Source of the DNA: Desulfovibrio sp.
GTDB taxonomy: Bacteria; Desulfobacterota; Desulfovibrionia; Desulfovibrionales; Desulfovibrionaceae
Direction of reading: 5' to 3'
DNA: 54,828 bases
Assembly (NCBI GenBank): GCA_017454855.1
Contig: JAFTCE010000087.1
Location: forward strand, 1-54,828
The notes under the pieces are model-generated. The model ran no database searches. It saw only the letters and a program-made list of their open reading frames with translations, and had not been told where the DNA came from. The position numbers and the translations under genes are program-made. Below are positions 12,701 through 22,474 of the stretch, one piece after another. The stretch's first letter is position 1, and the number at the start of each line of letters is the position of its first letter.

Positions 12701-14579
12701 TACACAGTGTGAAGCAGTGCGTGTTCAGCCAGCAGAGCCAGAAGCGCAGCCACAGGATGTGCAAAAGGAACATCAAAAGTTCGTCGTGGAATTGGGGGAC
12801 TGGCAGCGTACGCATACCTGTGGCGAGCTGAAGGCCAGTAACGATGGCCAGGAAGTGTGCCTCATGGGCTGGGTACAGTACCGTCGGGATCATGGGGGCC
12901 TGATATTCGTGGATTTGCGTGACCGCAAGGGCCTGACCCAGGTCGTGTTCAGTCCCGACATCGCTCCCGAGGCGCACAAGGATGCCCATATCGTGCGCTC
13001 CGAATATGTCCTGGCCATCAAGGGGCGTGTGCGCCTGCGGCCTGAAGGCATGGTCAATGCGTCCATGCCCACGGGCGAGGTGGAAGTGGTCGTTTTGCAG
13101 TGGAAGCTGCTCAATACGTCCAAAACGCCGCCTTTCCCCATTGAAGATCGCACGGATGCGGGTGAAAACCTGCGTCTGGCCTGGCGTTATCTGGATTTGC
13201 GGCGTCCACGCATGCAGGCCAATCTTTTGCTACGCCACAAGGTAGCCCAGGCTGTCCGGCGTTTTTTGGACGACCAGGGTTTTATTGAAGTGGAAACGCC
13301 CGTGCTGACCAAGTCAACTCCAGAGGGGGCCAGGGATTTTCTCGTGCCCAGCCGACTGAACAATGGCGCGTTTTACGCGCTTCCGCAATCACCACAGTTG
13401 TTCAAGCAGTTGCTCATGGTTGCCGGGTTTGAGCGTTATTTTCAGATTGTGCGTTGTTTCCGCGATGAAGATTTGCGTGCCGACCGTCAGCCAGAATTTA
13501 CGCAGATTGATTTGGAAATGAGCTTTGTCAACGAAGCGCAGGTCATGAGCGTGGCTGAAGGGCTTGTGGCGCGTATTTTTCACGACGTGCTGGGCAAGGA
13601 ATTGGTAACGCCTTTTACGCGCATGACCTGGGATGAGGCCATGGAGCGTTTTGGCGTAGATAAGCCGGATACACGTTTTGGTCTTGAACTCAAGGATATT
13701 ACGGCCATCGTGCGCCATTCCCGCTTCAAACTCTTTGCTTCTGCCACGTTGGTCAAGGCCATGAAGGTGCCGGGCGGTGAACGCCTGACGAGAAAGGAAA
13801 TTGATGCCTTTACTGAATTTGTGAAAATCTATGGCGCACAGGGTTTGGCCTGGATAAAAATCAAGGACAGTGAGTGGCAATCGCCCATCGCCAAATTCCT
13901 TTCTCCAGAGGAACGCGAGAGCATTGCGGCTGTCCTCGATTTGCAGGTCGGCGACATTGTGTTTTTCCAGGCTGGCGAACCGGCCATGGTCAATGCGGCC
14001 TTGGGCAATTTGCGTGTCCACTTGGGCACCTATCTCAAACTCGTGCCCGAAAACAGCTATAATTTCCTTTGGGTCACCGATTTTCCCCTCTATGAGTATG
14101 ACGAAGATGAAAAGCGCTATGTGGCCTGTCACCACCCCTTTACGGCTCCTGCCCCGGGACATTTGGAGCGTATGCTCAGTGATCCGGCGTCCACCAGGGC
14201 CCGTGCCTACGACATGGTTCTCAATGGCTGCGAAGTGGGCGGCGGTTCCATTCGTATCCATTCTGGCGAGGTGCAGCGGCGCATGTTCCAGACTTTGGGA
14301 TTTTCAGCGGAACAGGCGGAAGGCCAGTTTGGCTTTCTTCTCCAAGCCTTGGATCAGGGAGCGCCGCCGCATGGAGGCATAGCCTTTGGCCTGGATCGTC
14401 TTGTCATGCTGCTCTGCGGGGCCGCAAGCATCCGCGACGTCATAGCCTTTCCCAAGACCCAAAAGGCGACCTGCCTCATGACCTCGGCTCCGTCCCAGGT
14501 GTCCGCACGGCAATTGCGCGAGCTGGGCCTGCGCCTGCGCGAGCAGGTCGGCAGTGCATCTACGGAAGCGAAGGCATGA
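12693..14579 (+). CDS. aspS: Aspartyl-tRNA synthetase
   Basis: This 628-residue class IIb synthetase has an OB-fold anticodon domain (about 35-140), motif 2 [18 protein letters not shown], a bacterial GAD insertion, and motif 3 [12 protein letters not shown]. Compared with most bacterial AspRS it has about 30 extra N-terminal residues rich in Gln, Glu and Pro before [13 protein letters not shown]. It is likely either a standard or a non-discriminating enzyme; sequence alone does not decide this. The gene overlaps hisS at its start and def at its end (ATGA). Confidence 0.95.
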   Translation: MSDTQCEAVRVQPAEPEAQPQDVQKEHQKFVVELGDWQRTHTCGELKASNDGQEVCLMGWVQYRRDHGGLIFVDLRDRKGLTQVVFSPDIAPEAHKDAHIVRSEYVLAIKGRVRLRPEGMVNASMPTGEVEVVVLQWKLLNTSKTPPFPIEDRTDAGENLRLAWRYLDLRRPRMQANLLLRHKVAQAVRRFLDDQGFIEVETPVLTKSTPEGARDFLVPSRLNNGAFYALPQSPQLFKQLLMVAGFERYFQIVRCFRDEDLRADRQPEFTQIDLEMSFVNEAQVMSVAEGLVARIFHDVLGKELVTPFTRMTWDEAMERFGVDKPDTRFGLELKDITAIVRHSRFKLFASATLVKAMKVPGGERLTRKEIDAFTEFVKIYGAQGLAWIKIKDSEWQSPIAKFLSPEERESIAAVLDLQVGDIVFFQAGEPAMVNAALGNLRVHLGTYLKLVPENSYNFLWVTDFPLYEYDEDEKRYVACHHPFTAPAPGHLERMLSDPASTRARAYDMVLNGCEVGGGSIRIHSGEVQRRMFQTLGFSAEQAEGQFGFLLQALDQGAPPHGGIAFGLDRLVMLLCGAASIRDVIAFPKTQKATCLMTSAPSQVSARQLRELGLRLREQVGSASTEAKA

Positions 14580-15094
14580 TTCTTCCCATCGTCACCTATC
14601 CCGATCCGCGTCTCAAGGAAGTGTGTACTCCCATTGTGGACGTCAGCCCTGAAATACGACAACTGGCTGCTGACATGCTGGAAACAATGTATGCAGCCCC
14701 GGGCGTGGGCCTGGCCGCGCCACAGGTGGGGAGGAATATTCGTCTTTTGGTTATGGATCCCGCTGGCAAGGAGGAAAACAAAAGACCGCGCGTCCTCATC
14801 AATCCGGTATTGCACTTTTCTGGCGAGGAAATTGTCAGCGAGCAAGAAGGATGTCTTTCTGTGCCCATGAATTACCGTGCCGATGTCAAACGCTGGACAG
14901 AGGTGCAGGTTGAGGCCCAAGATCTCAATGGCCATACGCTCAATGAACATCTGACTGGTTTTGAGGCCATCATCGTACAACACGAATATGATCATCTGGA
15001 AGGCATATTGTTCATCGATAAGATCAGCAGGTTGCGGCGCACTCTGTACGACAGCAAGGTGAAAAAATGGCTCAAGCGCAAAAATGCCGTGTAG
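14576..15094 (+). CDS. def: Peptide deformylase
   Basis: This 172-residue metallo-deformylase removes the formyl group from nascent proteins. All three family motifs are present: [10 protein letters not shown] at 43-52, EGCLSVP at 91-97 (metal ligand Cys93), and HEYDH at 136-140 (ligands His136 and His140, catalytic Glu137). It starts inside the aspS stop and its end overlaps fmt by 28 nt. The def-fmt pairing is common because Fmt adds the group that Def removes. Confidence 0.95.
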   Translation: MILPIVTYPDPRLKEVCTPIVDVSPEIRQLAADMLETMYAAPGVGLAAPQVGRNIRLLVMDPAGKEENKRPRVLINPVLHFSGEEIVSEQEGCLSVPMNYRADVKRWTEVQVEAQDLNGHTLNEHLTGFEAIIVQHEYDHLEGILFIDKISRLRRTLYDSKVKKWLKRKNAV

Positions 15095-16059
15095 TATTCA
15101 TGGGCACGCCGGATTTTGCCCTGCCCAGCCTGCGGTTACTGATGCAGTGGCAGCGCGGCAGTGTTGTCGGCGTGTATACGCAGCCCGACAGGCCTGCTGG
15201 CCGTGGCAATAAGGTGAACATGTCTGTTGTAAAGCAAGCGGCCCTGCAAGCTGGCCTTCCCGTGTTTCAACCTGCCAATTTCCAATCCGAAAAGGAAGTG
15301 GATATACTCCGTTCCTTGCGGGCGGATTTTCTTGTCGTGGCTGCCTATGGCCTTCTCTTGCCCGCCGCTGTCCTTGCTCTGCCTGCCATTGATTGCATCA
15401 ATGTCCACGCTTCGCTCCTACCGGCCTATCGCGGCGCGGCGCCTATTCAGCGTGCCGTCATGGACAGTTGGCAGGCAGAGTCCAGAACAGGTGTCTCCAT
15501 CATGCGCGTCGTCCGCCAGCTGGATGCCGGTCCCGTCTATGCCAGCGCCAGCCTGGCCATTGGCGAGCATACTGCCGGCAGCCTACGCGATGCCTTGTCT
15601 GACTTGGGCGCAAGTCTCTTGATCCGAGTGCTGGACGACATCCTGGATGGCAGTGCTATGCCCGTAGAACAGGACAATGCCAAGGCCAGCTATGCCCCCA
15701 AGATTTTTCGTGAGGATGGCGTAGTGGATTGGAACATGGCGGCGGCCAGAATTCATGCCCGCATTCGTGGCGTGACCCCGCGCCCAGGGGCGGGCATTGT
15801 TTTGGAACCAGCCAGCGACCTTGCGCCACTTTCTGGCATACTCTTGCCCGGAAGCATCGGCGAACCTGTGGAACAGGCCGTCCCTGGCACTCTGTGGCGC
15901 CAGGGACGGACATTGAGCATTGCCTGCGCCGATTTCTGGTACAGGCTGAGCAGCCTGCGTCCAGCGGGAAAAAAAACCATGACCGTGGTGGAACTGCTGA
16001 ATGGCGCCTTGCGGAACACGCCGCAAGGCTTTTGCGGTCGTGTGCGTTCTCTGTCCTAG
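15067..16059 (+). CDS. fmt: Methionyl-tRNA formyltransferase
   Basis: This 330-residue protein formylates initiator Met-tRNA using 10-formyl-THF. It begins [20 protein letters not shown] and contains the folate-binding and catalytic segment INVHASLLPAYRGAAPIQRA. The C-terminal OB-like domain follows residue 210. An AAGGTGA upstream of the ATG at 15067 supports this start, inside def. Confidence 0.95.
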   Translation: MAQAQKCRVVFMGTPDFALPSLRLLMQWQRGSVVGVYTQPDRPAGRGNKVNMSVVKQAALQAGLPVFQPANFQSEKEVDILRSLRADFLVVAAYGLLLPAAVLALPAIDCINVHASLLPAYRGAAPIQRAVMDSWQAESRTGVSIMRVVRQLDAGPVYASASLAIGEHTAGSLRDALSDLGASLLIRVLDDILDGSAMPVEQDNAKASYAPKIFREDGVVDWNMAAARIHARIRGVTPRPGAGIVLEPASDLAPLSGILLPGSIGEPVEQAVPGTLWRQGRTLSIACADFWYRLSSLRPAGKKTMTVVELLNGALRNTPQGFCGRVRSLS

Positions 16060-16114
16060 AACTCAGCGTTTGCGGGCCTTGGAAACATGGGCTTCTGCGC
16101 CCAAAAGGATGACT

Positions 16115-17740
16115 ATGCCGCCCCGCCGTTTTCTTTCCACGCATCCCTTCTTTGAGGGCGGGCCAATCAACGGTCGCAAGCAGGCCAACAGCGGCTTCAT
16201 GCGTGCCCTTCTCAACCTGGATCCTTTTGACGAATACCATTTTTTCGTCGATGATCCCGAACAGCTGCAGAAGGTGTGGAAAGGGCAAACCGATCTTGCT
16301 GCTGTGCGCCGCCATGCACTCAAGGCGCACAGGCGCTGGGAGCTTGTTCAGGCCTTGCATGAGACCGCATTTGCCATTTGTCATCTCTCTGATCCCATTG
16401 ACGGTTTTGTACGCCTGGCTGCCTGCCGCAATCGGCTTGCAGCGCACATGTTTCCCATGACCACGCACAACCATACCCTGAGCTATGCGCGCTACGCAGC
16501 GAACTTTCAGGAATACATCTGGAACGGTTGGGGTCCAGCAGATGCCATTGGTTGCAATTCTCAGGCCGCTCTTGGTGTGATGCAGCGTATTTTTGCCCGC
16601 CTTAATGACAGCCATTCTCTCTTGCCCTCCCTGCACGTTATGCACATGGGGGCGGATTGCGGCTTGGCAAAGCCAGATGGGGAAAAGTCCACAGGCACAT
16701 TGCGCAAGGAGCTTAACCTTGCCCGGTCAACGGTTCTTGTCCTCTATTTTGGCAGATTTTCCACGGTTGACAAAGTGGATCCCCTGCCGCTGCTCTTGGC
16801 CATGCGCCGCGCCCAGGACTTGTGTCCGCAGCAAGAACTCTGTCTTGTGCTTTCCGGGGCAACAGGGGACAATGATCCAGTTTTTGCCATGCTGCCCATT
16901 TGGGCGAAGCGTTTGGGGCTTTGCATCCGCCTGCTGCCCAATCCCAGCCTGGAAAGAAAATCGCAGCTTTTTGCCGAATCCGATATCTTTGTTTCTCCGT
17001 CCGACAACATACAGGAAACCTTTGGCCTCACCCTGGTGGAGGCTTTTGCTGCTGGGCTTGCGGTCATCGCCTCGGATTGGGATGGCTATAGGGACATAGT
17101 GCAAGACCAGGTGAACGGCATCCTTGTGCCCACACTAGCTGCCAAGGACACGCCTGTGCTGGATTTGCAGAGCCTCATGCTTTTTGACAACCAATACCAT
17201 TTGTTGCGGGCTCAAAGCACGTGCGTTGATGTGCCTCTTCTCGGCAGGGCCATTGCCCTTCTGGCCGCAGATCCGCAACTGCGAAAGCGTTTGGGCGCAG
17301 AGGGCAGGCGGCGCGTTGAGGAGCATTTTTCCTGGAAGTGCGCCGCAAAGAGATGGCTTGCCCTGTGGGAGAATTTGGCTTCCCTGCCTCTGGAACCAGC
17401 AGACGAGGAGCGTATGCGTTCGGCCGTTCATCCGCAGTATGCGGATTTTGGCCGCATTTTCTCTTTTTTTGCCAGTGCGTTTCTTGCAGATGATGACATT
17501 CTGACACTTACCGTCATGGGCAATATGCTCTTGCACGCTGAAATGCCGTGGGATGCCTTTGCTCCTTTTCGTTTTGGATTTCCTGAAGATGAAATACGGC
17601 CTCTCCTCTTTGCCGCACGCAAATCGCCTACGTGTCGTGACTTGTGGCACAGAAGCAAGCTCACGTATGAACAGTTCGAACGCTATGTCCTCTGGTGCCT
17701 TAAGCACGATTTGTTGCAGCGCACGAGGCCTAAGGGCTGA
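16115..17740 (+). CDS. GT4-type glycosyltransferase with extra C-terminal domain
   Basis: This 541-residue protein has the GT-B fold. The donor-binding half carries LVLYFGRFSTVDKVDPL and the GT4 signature DNIQETFGLTLVEAFAAGLA, where Glu residues contact the nucleotide sugar. Residues after about 430 form an additional helical domain of about 110 aa without a recognised family, including the AEMPWDAFAPF segment. The frame is open from 16001, but AAAGG 7-8 nt before the ATG at 16115 makes that the likely start. The sugar and acceptor are unknown. Its place between fmt and a DUF116 gene gives little functional hint. Confidence 0.75.
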   Translation: MPPRRFLSTHPFFEGGPINGRKQANSGFMRALLNLDPFDEYHFFVDDPEQLQKVWKGQTDLAAVRRHALKAHRRWELVQALHETAFAICHLSDPIDGFVRLAACRNRLAAHMFPMTTHNHTLSYARYAANFQEYIWNGWGPADAIGCNSQAALGVMQRIFARLNDSHSLLPSLHVMHMGADCGLAKPDGEKSTGTLRKELNLARSTVLVLYFGRFSTVDKVDPLPLLLAMRRAQDLCPQQELCLVLSGATGDNDPVFAMLPIWAKRLGLCIRLLPNPSLERKSQLFAESDIFVSPSDNIQETFGLTLVEAFAAGLAVIASDWDGYRDIVQDQVNGILVPTLAAKDTPVLDLQSLMLFDNQYHLLRAQSTCVDVPLLGRAIALLAADPQLRKRLGAEGRRRVEEHFSWKCAAKRWLALWENLASLPLEPADEERMRSAVHPQYADFGRIFSFFASAFLADDDILTLTVMGNMLLHAEMPWDAFAPFRFGFPEDEIRPLLFAARKSPTCRDLWHRSKLTYEQFERYVLWCLKHDLLQRTRPKG

Positions 17741-17757
17741 AAGGGGGCGAGCTGTCC

Positions 17758-18600
17758 ATGCTGCGTAAATCAGACTTTTCTCTTTCCCCTGAGCACTATG
17801 GAGGTGCGCGCAAGCGCATTTTTTTGGGGCTGATGGTGGGGACGTGTTTTCTCCTTTGCCTTGTTTTGACCTTGTTTTTCATCTTGCCCTGGACTGGCCA
17901 AGGGACATTTTTGTCCTGGCTTGCCTGCGTCAGCATGACGTTGGGCTTCATTGGCATTTTGATCTTGTGTTGGCTTTGCCTTACCCTGGTCTTTCATATT
18001 TATAGCGGACGAATGTTACCTGGCATTTCCGCCGTGCGCCATGTGACGATTGGTTTTTTTTTCCCCTTTATGGAAGCTTTGGCAAAATTGTTGCGCATGG
18101 ACAAGGACTTGGTTCGGCGTAGCTTTATCAAGGTCAACAACGAATTTGTTGTGTCACGCCTGCAACCGCTTGCTCCCAATGCGCTTCTGGTTCTCTTGCC
18201 CCATTGCGTGCAGCGTTCACTGTGTCCTTATCGCCTTATCCACAATGCCGACAATTGTCGGCGTTGTGGCCAGTGTCCCGTAGCGGCCCTCTTGCAACTG
18301 CGCGATACCTATGGTTTTCACCTTGCCATTGCCAGTGGCGGCACCATTGCTAGGCGCATTGTCGTCCAGACAAGGCCGCGCTGCATTATTGCCGTTGCCT
18401 GTGAACGCGACCTGACGAGCGGCATCCAGGACAGCTATCCTGTACCAGTCTTTGGGGTGCTGAACATTCGCCCTCATGGCCCGTGTATCAATACCCTCGT
18501 TCCCCTCGCAGCGTTGGAAAATGCCATACGTCTTGTCCTCAATTCCATGAGTCTGGCTGATTTCAGGAGAAAGAGCTGTGGAACAGGAGAAGTCAAATAG
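17758..18600 (+). CDS. DUF116 family membrane protein
   Basis: This 280-residue protein has two N-terminal transmembrane segments (about 22-45 and 52-80) followed by a soluble Cys-rich domain containing LLPHCVQRSLCPYRL, CRRCGQCPVA and AVACERDL. This is the DUF116 layout, which often sits near fmt and rsmB. The Cys cluster could bind a metal or an Fe-S centre. It starts 17 nt after the glycosyltransferase and overlaps rsmB by 23 nt. The biochemical role of the family is not established. Confidence 0.85.
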   Translation: MLRKSDFSLSPEHYGGARKRIFLGLMVGTCFLLCLVLTLFFILPWTGQGTFLSWLACVSMTLGFIGILILCWLCLTLVFHIYSGRMLPGISAVRHVTIGFFFPFMEALAKLLRMDKDLVRRSFIKVNNEFVVSRLQPLAPNALLVLLPHCVQRSLCPYRLIHNADNCRRCGQCPVAALLQLRDTYGFHLAIASGGTIARRIVVQTRPRCIIAVACERDLTSGIQDSYPVPVFGVLNIRPHGPCINTLVPLAALENAIRLVLNSMSLADFRRKSCGTGEVK

Positions 18601-19957
18601 TCTAGGGCCACGTTTGCCACGGGCAGTGGCAAACCTGCCCGCCAGCGTCATGACCTGCGCTTTGCAAGCTCTTCTGCTTGTGGATGCGGGAATGCATGTG
18701 CAGCAGTCCCTGGCAGTTTTGCTTCCAGCGCTCTTTCCCCAGACTGAAACCGATGCCAGATGGCAAAACAAGAAAAATTTGTGTTCAGATTTGGTCTATG
18801 GGTATTTGCGTGCCGAGTTGCGCATCATGGCCATTGTGCAGAGTGTTTTGCGGCAAAAGAAGAAACTTCCCCGCCCCATGCTGCTTATCCTTGGCTTGGC
18901 AATTTTTAGCCTTCTGCTCCAGGACAGACATGCCGATCATGCCGTTGTCCATGAAAGCGTGGATATGGTTCGCCGCCTCTATGGCGGCGTACTCGCTGGC
19001 CTGGCCAATGCCTGTTTGCGAACGGTGCAGCGCAGGAGAGACAGCTATGCAGATGTTGACTTTTATAGAAAGAAGTTTTCTCTGGATGCGTTTGATGCCG
19101 CAGCCCTGTTCCATGCCGTACCTTGCCATGTAGCCCGTCATTGGCGCTCTGCATACGGGCAACAGGCTGCGCTCCACTTGTTGCGTCGATCCTCGCAACG
19201 TCCATGGAGTGCTTTTCGTATCAATGCCAAGCATGACGCTGCTGCTGCCCTGCGCTCTGCGCTGCACTCTCTGGGCGCTGAAAAGGTGGCGGACTGGGGG
19301 CTGGCATTTCCTCCTGGCAGTGTACCGCAGCGCGTGCTGGGCAGGGAATTTGCTTTCTGGCTGCGGGAAGGCGCACTATCGCAGCAGGCGGCTGGATCGC
19401 AACGTGTTTTGGAGAGCCTTGGCCTGTACCACTGGGAAGGGTCTGTCTGCGATTTTTGTGCTGGATTTGGCGGCAAGACAGCTGCTCTCCTGGAGCAAGG
19501 GGTTGCCGTGACCTTGTGTTTGGACAAAAGCGAGCAGCGCTTACGCGGCTTGCCGCGAGAATGTCGGCGCTTGGGACTGCTTCCTCCTGTGCTGGCTGTG
19601 GCCGATGGCACACGACCGCCTTTGTCGGGTTGGAATGGCCATATTTTGCTGGATGCGCCGTGTTCGGGCTTGGGGGTTTTGTCCCGACGTCCCGATATTC
19701 GACGCCGTGTGCCGTCATCTTTTGAGTCCTATCGGCAAGAGCAGATCAGGCTTCTTTGCGCAGCCTATGCGCTCTTGCCCCCTGGCAGGCAGATAGCCTA
19801 TGTGACCTGCACAGTAAACCCGGAGGAAAACGAGCAGGTTGTTTTCCACCTGTTGCAGGCTGAACCCAAGTCACGGCTTGTACGGCAATGGCAGACAGGG
19901 CACGAACATCCTTGGCACGAAGGCATGTATGGCGCGCTCGTGGAAAAGGTTTTCTGA
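18578..19957 (+). CDS. rsmB: 16S rRNA m5C967 methyltransferase RsmB (Sun)
   Basis: This 459-residue protein has a NusB-like RNA-binding N-domain (about 25-150) followed by a Rossmann methyltransferase domain. SAM contact is at FCAGFGGKTAALL, and the two RNA m5C methyltransferase cysteines are in LDAPCSGLGVLSRRPD and YVTCTVNPEENEQ. The start is a GTG at 18578 with AGGAG spaced 8 nt upstream, inside DUF116. It is the last gene of the plus-strand run and meets parB tail to tail with only 2 nt between stops. Confidence 0.92.
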   Translation: MEQEKSNSLGPRLPRAVANLPASVMTCALQALLLVDAGMHVQQSLAVLLPALFPQTETDARWQNKKNLCSDLVYGYLRAELRIMAIVQSVLRQKKKLPRPMLLILGLAIFSLLLQDRHADHAVVHESVDMVRRLYGGVLAGLANACLRTVQRRRDSYADVDFYRKKFSLDAFDAAALFHAVPCHVARHWRSAYGQQAALHLLRRSSQRPWSAFRINAKHDAAAALRSALHSLGAEKVADWGLAFPPGSVPQRVLGREFAFWLREGALSQQAAGSQRVLESLGLYHWEGSVCDFCAGFGGKTAALLEQGVAVTLCLDKSEQRLRGLPRECRRLGLLPPVLAVADGTRPPLSGWNGHILLDAPCSGLGVLSRRPDIRRRVPSSFESYRQEQIRLLCAAYALLPPGRQIAYVTCTVNPEENEQVVFHLLQAEPKSRLVRQWQTGHEHPWHEGMYGALVEKVF

Positions 19958-19959
19958 AT

Positions 19960-20880
19960 CTAGTCTGTTGCATCTTCCACCATTTCTTGCACTGAGATTC
20001 CCCACTGCTGCATGAGTTTTTGCAATTCAGCATGGCTGGCATAGGAAAAGGTAATGCGCCCTTTTTCCTCAGTGCCGCTAATGCTTGCCCTGCAACCAAG
20101 GTGTGAGCGTAAATGTTGCTGCAACTGCTTGACCTGCGGACTTTTTTGACGTGGTTTTCCTTGGTTTTCCTGCGCAAGCTGCCAAGGAAAGATGCCATTG
20201 GCTTTCCAGGAGGCCACTGCAACTTCTGCCTGGCGGACAGTGAGATTGGCGCTAAGAATACGCAGCCTGAGCGTTTCCATGGCATCGACGTCTTCAATAC
20301 TTAAGAGACAACGGCCATGACCAGCAGTCAACCTACCCTCTTGGAGGTCTTTGCGCGCCTCAGGCGACAATTGGAGCAGACGCAGGGCATTGGCGATGGC
20401 AGAACGGCTTTTCCCTAGCTGTTCAGCAATTTCTTCTTGTGTTTTGTGCAACGTATCGCGCAAGACTTGCAAGGCTTCTGCTTCTTCAATGGGGTTCAGG
20501 TCTTCACGCTGTAAATTTTCTATGAGCGTGACAATCATGACCGCATTGTCGTCCATTTCACGGATAAAAACCGGGACTTCTCTGAGTCCGGCCAGTTTGG
20601 CAGCGCGCCAGCGGCGTTCGCCGGCGACGATTTCATAGCCTTGTCTGTCCTTGAACGGACGTACCAGCAGAGGCTGTAGAATGCCTTGGGATTTTATGGA
20701 ATCAGCCAGTTCACGCAGTGCATTGGCATCAAATTGTCTGCGCGGCTGTTGGGGGTTTGGATGCAAATTTTCCACAGCCTGAACGCTCTGTTGTTCCTTG
20801 TTGTCCTTGTTTTCTTGGTTTGCCGCAGTATGTGCAAAGAGTGCGTCCAATCCACGTCCCAAACCTTTATTACCGCTCAT
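19960..20880 (-). CDS. parB: Chromosome partitioning protein ParB
   Basis: This 306-residue CTP-dependent clamp protein binds parS and spreads along DNA. It starts MSGNKGLGRGLDALF, the typical ParA-contact N-terminus. The central ParB/Srx domain has IVAGERRWRAAKLAGL and IENLQREDLNPIEEA. The HTH (QEEIAEQLGKSRSAIANALR) reads parS, and a C-terminal dimerisation region follows. The start at 20880 has GGAAGGTGAAGG upstream. Unusually, it is separated from parA by an oppositely oriented gene, so it must be transcribed on its own. Confidence 0.95.
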   Translation of the reverse strand: MSGNKGLGRGLDALFAHTAANQENKDNKEQQSVQAVENLHPNPQQPRRQFDANALRELADSIKSQGILQPLLVRPFKDRQGYEIVAGERRWRAAKLAGLREVPVFIREMDDNAVMIVTLIENLQREDLNPIEEAEALQVLRDTLHKTQEEIAEQLGKSRSAIANALRLLQLSPEARKDLQEGRLTAGHGRCLLSIEDVDAMETLRLRILSANLTVRQAEVAVASWKANGIFPWQLAQENQGKPRQKSPQVKQLQQHLRSHLGCRASISGTEEKGRITFSYASHAELQKLMQQWGISVQEMVEDATD

Positions 20881-20945
20881 GCCTTCACCTTCCTGTAGCG
20901 CTGCTGAACATATTCTGATGGGCGCTGCTGCTGGGCTTTGTGAGC

Positions 20946-20973
20946 TTGACAACCTTGTTTTTCTCGGTACACG
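20946..20973 (+). promoter_or_regulatory. Candidate promoter of the zinc-ribbon gene
   Basis: A consensus TTGACA (20946-20951) and TACACG (20968-20973) with a 16-bp spacer lie between parB and the divergent zinc-ribbon gene, about 75 nt upstream of its ATG. The -35 is perfect; the -10 is weak. Confidence 0.4.
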
Positions 20974-21049
20974 TTTTTACCCTCATTGTTTGCAAAGCGC
21001 TGCTGCGTTTGTTTTTTGTTGTGCAGGACATTTCACCGGAGGAAGAACC

Positions 21050-21457
21050 ATGCAAGAAATGCACTCACTACAATATCTCAAGGGGGCTGACGGAGAACCC
21101 GTTTTTGTTGTTCTTCCCATAGCTCTTTGGAAAGCCGTTGAGTCGCAGATTGTTCCATTACTCGGGAAGGCGGATACGTCTGCTCCAATGCTTTCACAGT
21201 CTCCTCAGGCGCTACGGGGTTTTGAAGAACTCATGCAGTATTGGGATTTTCGCTATCCCTATGTTCCTGAAGTGCGCTGTCCCTCATGTGGCAAAACAAC
21301 GCTTGATTGGCGACATGACGCGGATTCTCCCTTTATTTTGACCAATGCCAATATTGGCGGCCTTTTGGTGTTTCACTGCCGAGCTTGTGGCAGCACTATT
21401 CGTCAAAAGTATTTTCCTGACCACGTTGCTTTTGAGCATACGCCCGTGAGAAGTTGA
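21050..21457 (+). CDS. Zinc-ribbon protein between parB and parA, unknown
   Basis: This 135-residue protein starts at an ATG preceded by GGAGGAAG. Its N-terminal third (YLKGADGEPVFVVLPIALWK) resembles the short beta-beta-alpha start of Phd/YefM-type antitoxins. The C-terminal half carries two CxxC pairs, CPSCGK (about 81-86) and CRACGS (about 113-118), which likely form a zinc ribbon. It lies on the opposite strand between parB and parA and ends 11 nt from the parA stop. A regulatory or DNA-binding role is possible; no function is assigned. Confidence 0.7.
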   Translation: MQEMHSLQYLKGADGEPVFVVLPIALWKAVESQIVPLLGKADTSAPMLSQSPQALRGFEELMQYWDFRYPYVPEVRCPSCGKTTLDWRHDADSPFILTNANIGGLLVFHCRACGSTIRQKYFPDHVAFEHTPVRS

Positions 21458-21468
21458 GCATTTTCTCG

Positions 21469-22257
21469 TTATTGCAAAACGATTTTTTTCTTTCCTTGCG
21501 CTTGGAGTTCAATTTCCCTAGCCAGGCCCAAGTATGCCTCGGCTCCCTTGGACTTGACATCGTAATGGATGATGGATTTTCCGTGACTTGGCGCTTCGGA
21601 AAGGCGAACATTGCGTGGAATGACGGTTTCAAAAAGATGTTCAGGGAAGCAGCGGTGAACTTCACGGGTTACTTCCCTGGTCAAGCGGTTGCGTGTGTCA
21701 TACATGGTCAAGACAACACCCAGAAGATTGAGTTGGGGATTCAGGCGTTTTTTGACCTGTTCGTATGTTTGGAGCAATTTGACAATACCCTCCAATGCAA
21801 AAAATTCGCATTGGAGGGGGATCAGCAGCTCACGCGATGCACAAAGGGCGTTGAGGGTCAAAAGGCCCAACGATGGTGGGCAATCAATGAGAATATATTC
21901 ATATTCCTCCTGAACTTTCTTCAGGCAATCGTCCAGGTAAAATTCCCGCGCCATCTTATCTACCAATTCCAACTCCACTGCGACCAGGTTTGTACTGGCA
22001 GGCAGAATGTCCAGATATGCGGACTTGGTCTGTGCTATGCAATCATGGATTTTTTCAGGATTGTAAAAGGTTTCATACAAATCCCCCTTCAGCTCTTCCT
22101 GATTCAGACCCATACCGCTGGTACTGTTGGCCTGCGGATCGCTGTCCACCAGTAAAACTTTTTTTTCCATGACTGCCAGAGCTGCTGAAAGATTGATGGC
22201 AGTAGTAGTTTTTCCTACTCCACCTTTTTGATTGGCAATGGAAATAATACGCGTCAT
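21469..22257 (-). CDS. parA: Chromosome partitioning ATPase ParA (Soj)
   Basis: This 262-residue deviant Walker ATPase drives segregation of ParB-parS complexes. The deviant Walker A is IANQKGGVGKTTTAINL (about 7-23), Walker A' is LLVDSDPQANST, and Walker B is ILIDCPPSLGLL. There is no N-terminal HTH, so it is the short chromosomal type. The next features upstream are two parS sites about 70 and 100 nt before the start, so ParB spreading may influence its promoter. Confidence 0.96.
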   Translation of the reverse strand: MTRIISIANQKGGVGKTTTAINLSAALAVMEKKVLLVDSDPQANSTSGMGLNQEELKGDLYETFYNPEKIHDCIAQTKSAYLDILPASTNLVAVELELVDKMAREFYLDDCLKKVQEEYEYILIDCPPSLGLLTLNALCASRELLIPLQCEFFALEGIVKLLQTYEQVKKRLNPQLNLLGVVLTMYDTRNRLTREVTREVHRCFPEHLFETVIPRNVRLSEAPSHGKSIIHYDVKSKGAEAYLGLAREIELQAQGKKKIVLQ

Positions 22258-22326
22258 TTTTTCACTATCCTCATTACTGCTATTCCGTCATTTTTTTGTA
22301 CAGATCAGGTACGCTGTTCTCTGCCC

Positions 22327-22342
22327 TGTTTCACGTGAAACA
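22327..22342. promoter_or_regulatory. parS: parS site 1
   Basis: TGTTTCACGTGAAACA is a perfect 16-bp match to the conserved chromosomal parS palindrome bound by ParB. It lies in the parA-cheV intergenic region, upstream of parA. Confidence 0.95.
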
Positions 22343-22356
22343 ACTCTGTGCGCATG

Positions 22357-22372
22357 TGTTTCACGTGAAACA
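22357..22372. promoter_or_regulatory. parS: parS site 2
   Basis: A second perfect TGTTTCACGTGAAACA, with its start 30 bp after that of site 1. The pair makes this a likely nucleation centre for the partition complex and indicates that oriC is nearby. Confidence 0.95.
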
Positions 22373-22474
22373 GGAGATGGACTCCACGTTGGTTCTAGGA
22401 GAGAGATTGGAATGCGTCAAGCAAAATTACGCAGGCATGTAGAGAACAGCTTGCAATACACAGGGCATCGAAGT

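Noticed and set aside
13389..14261. 290-residue minus-strand ORF inside aspS
   Set aside because: It is a shadow ORF; aspS has all class II motifs on the plus strand over the same bases.
18236..18244. Perfect DnaA box TTATCCACA
   Set aside because: It is a single copy inside the DUF116 coding region, with no cluster or AT-rich tract nearby, so it is not good evidence for an origin.
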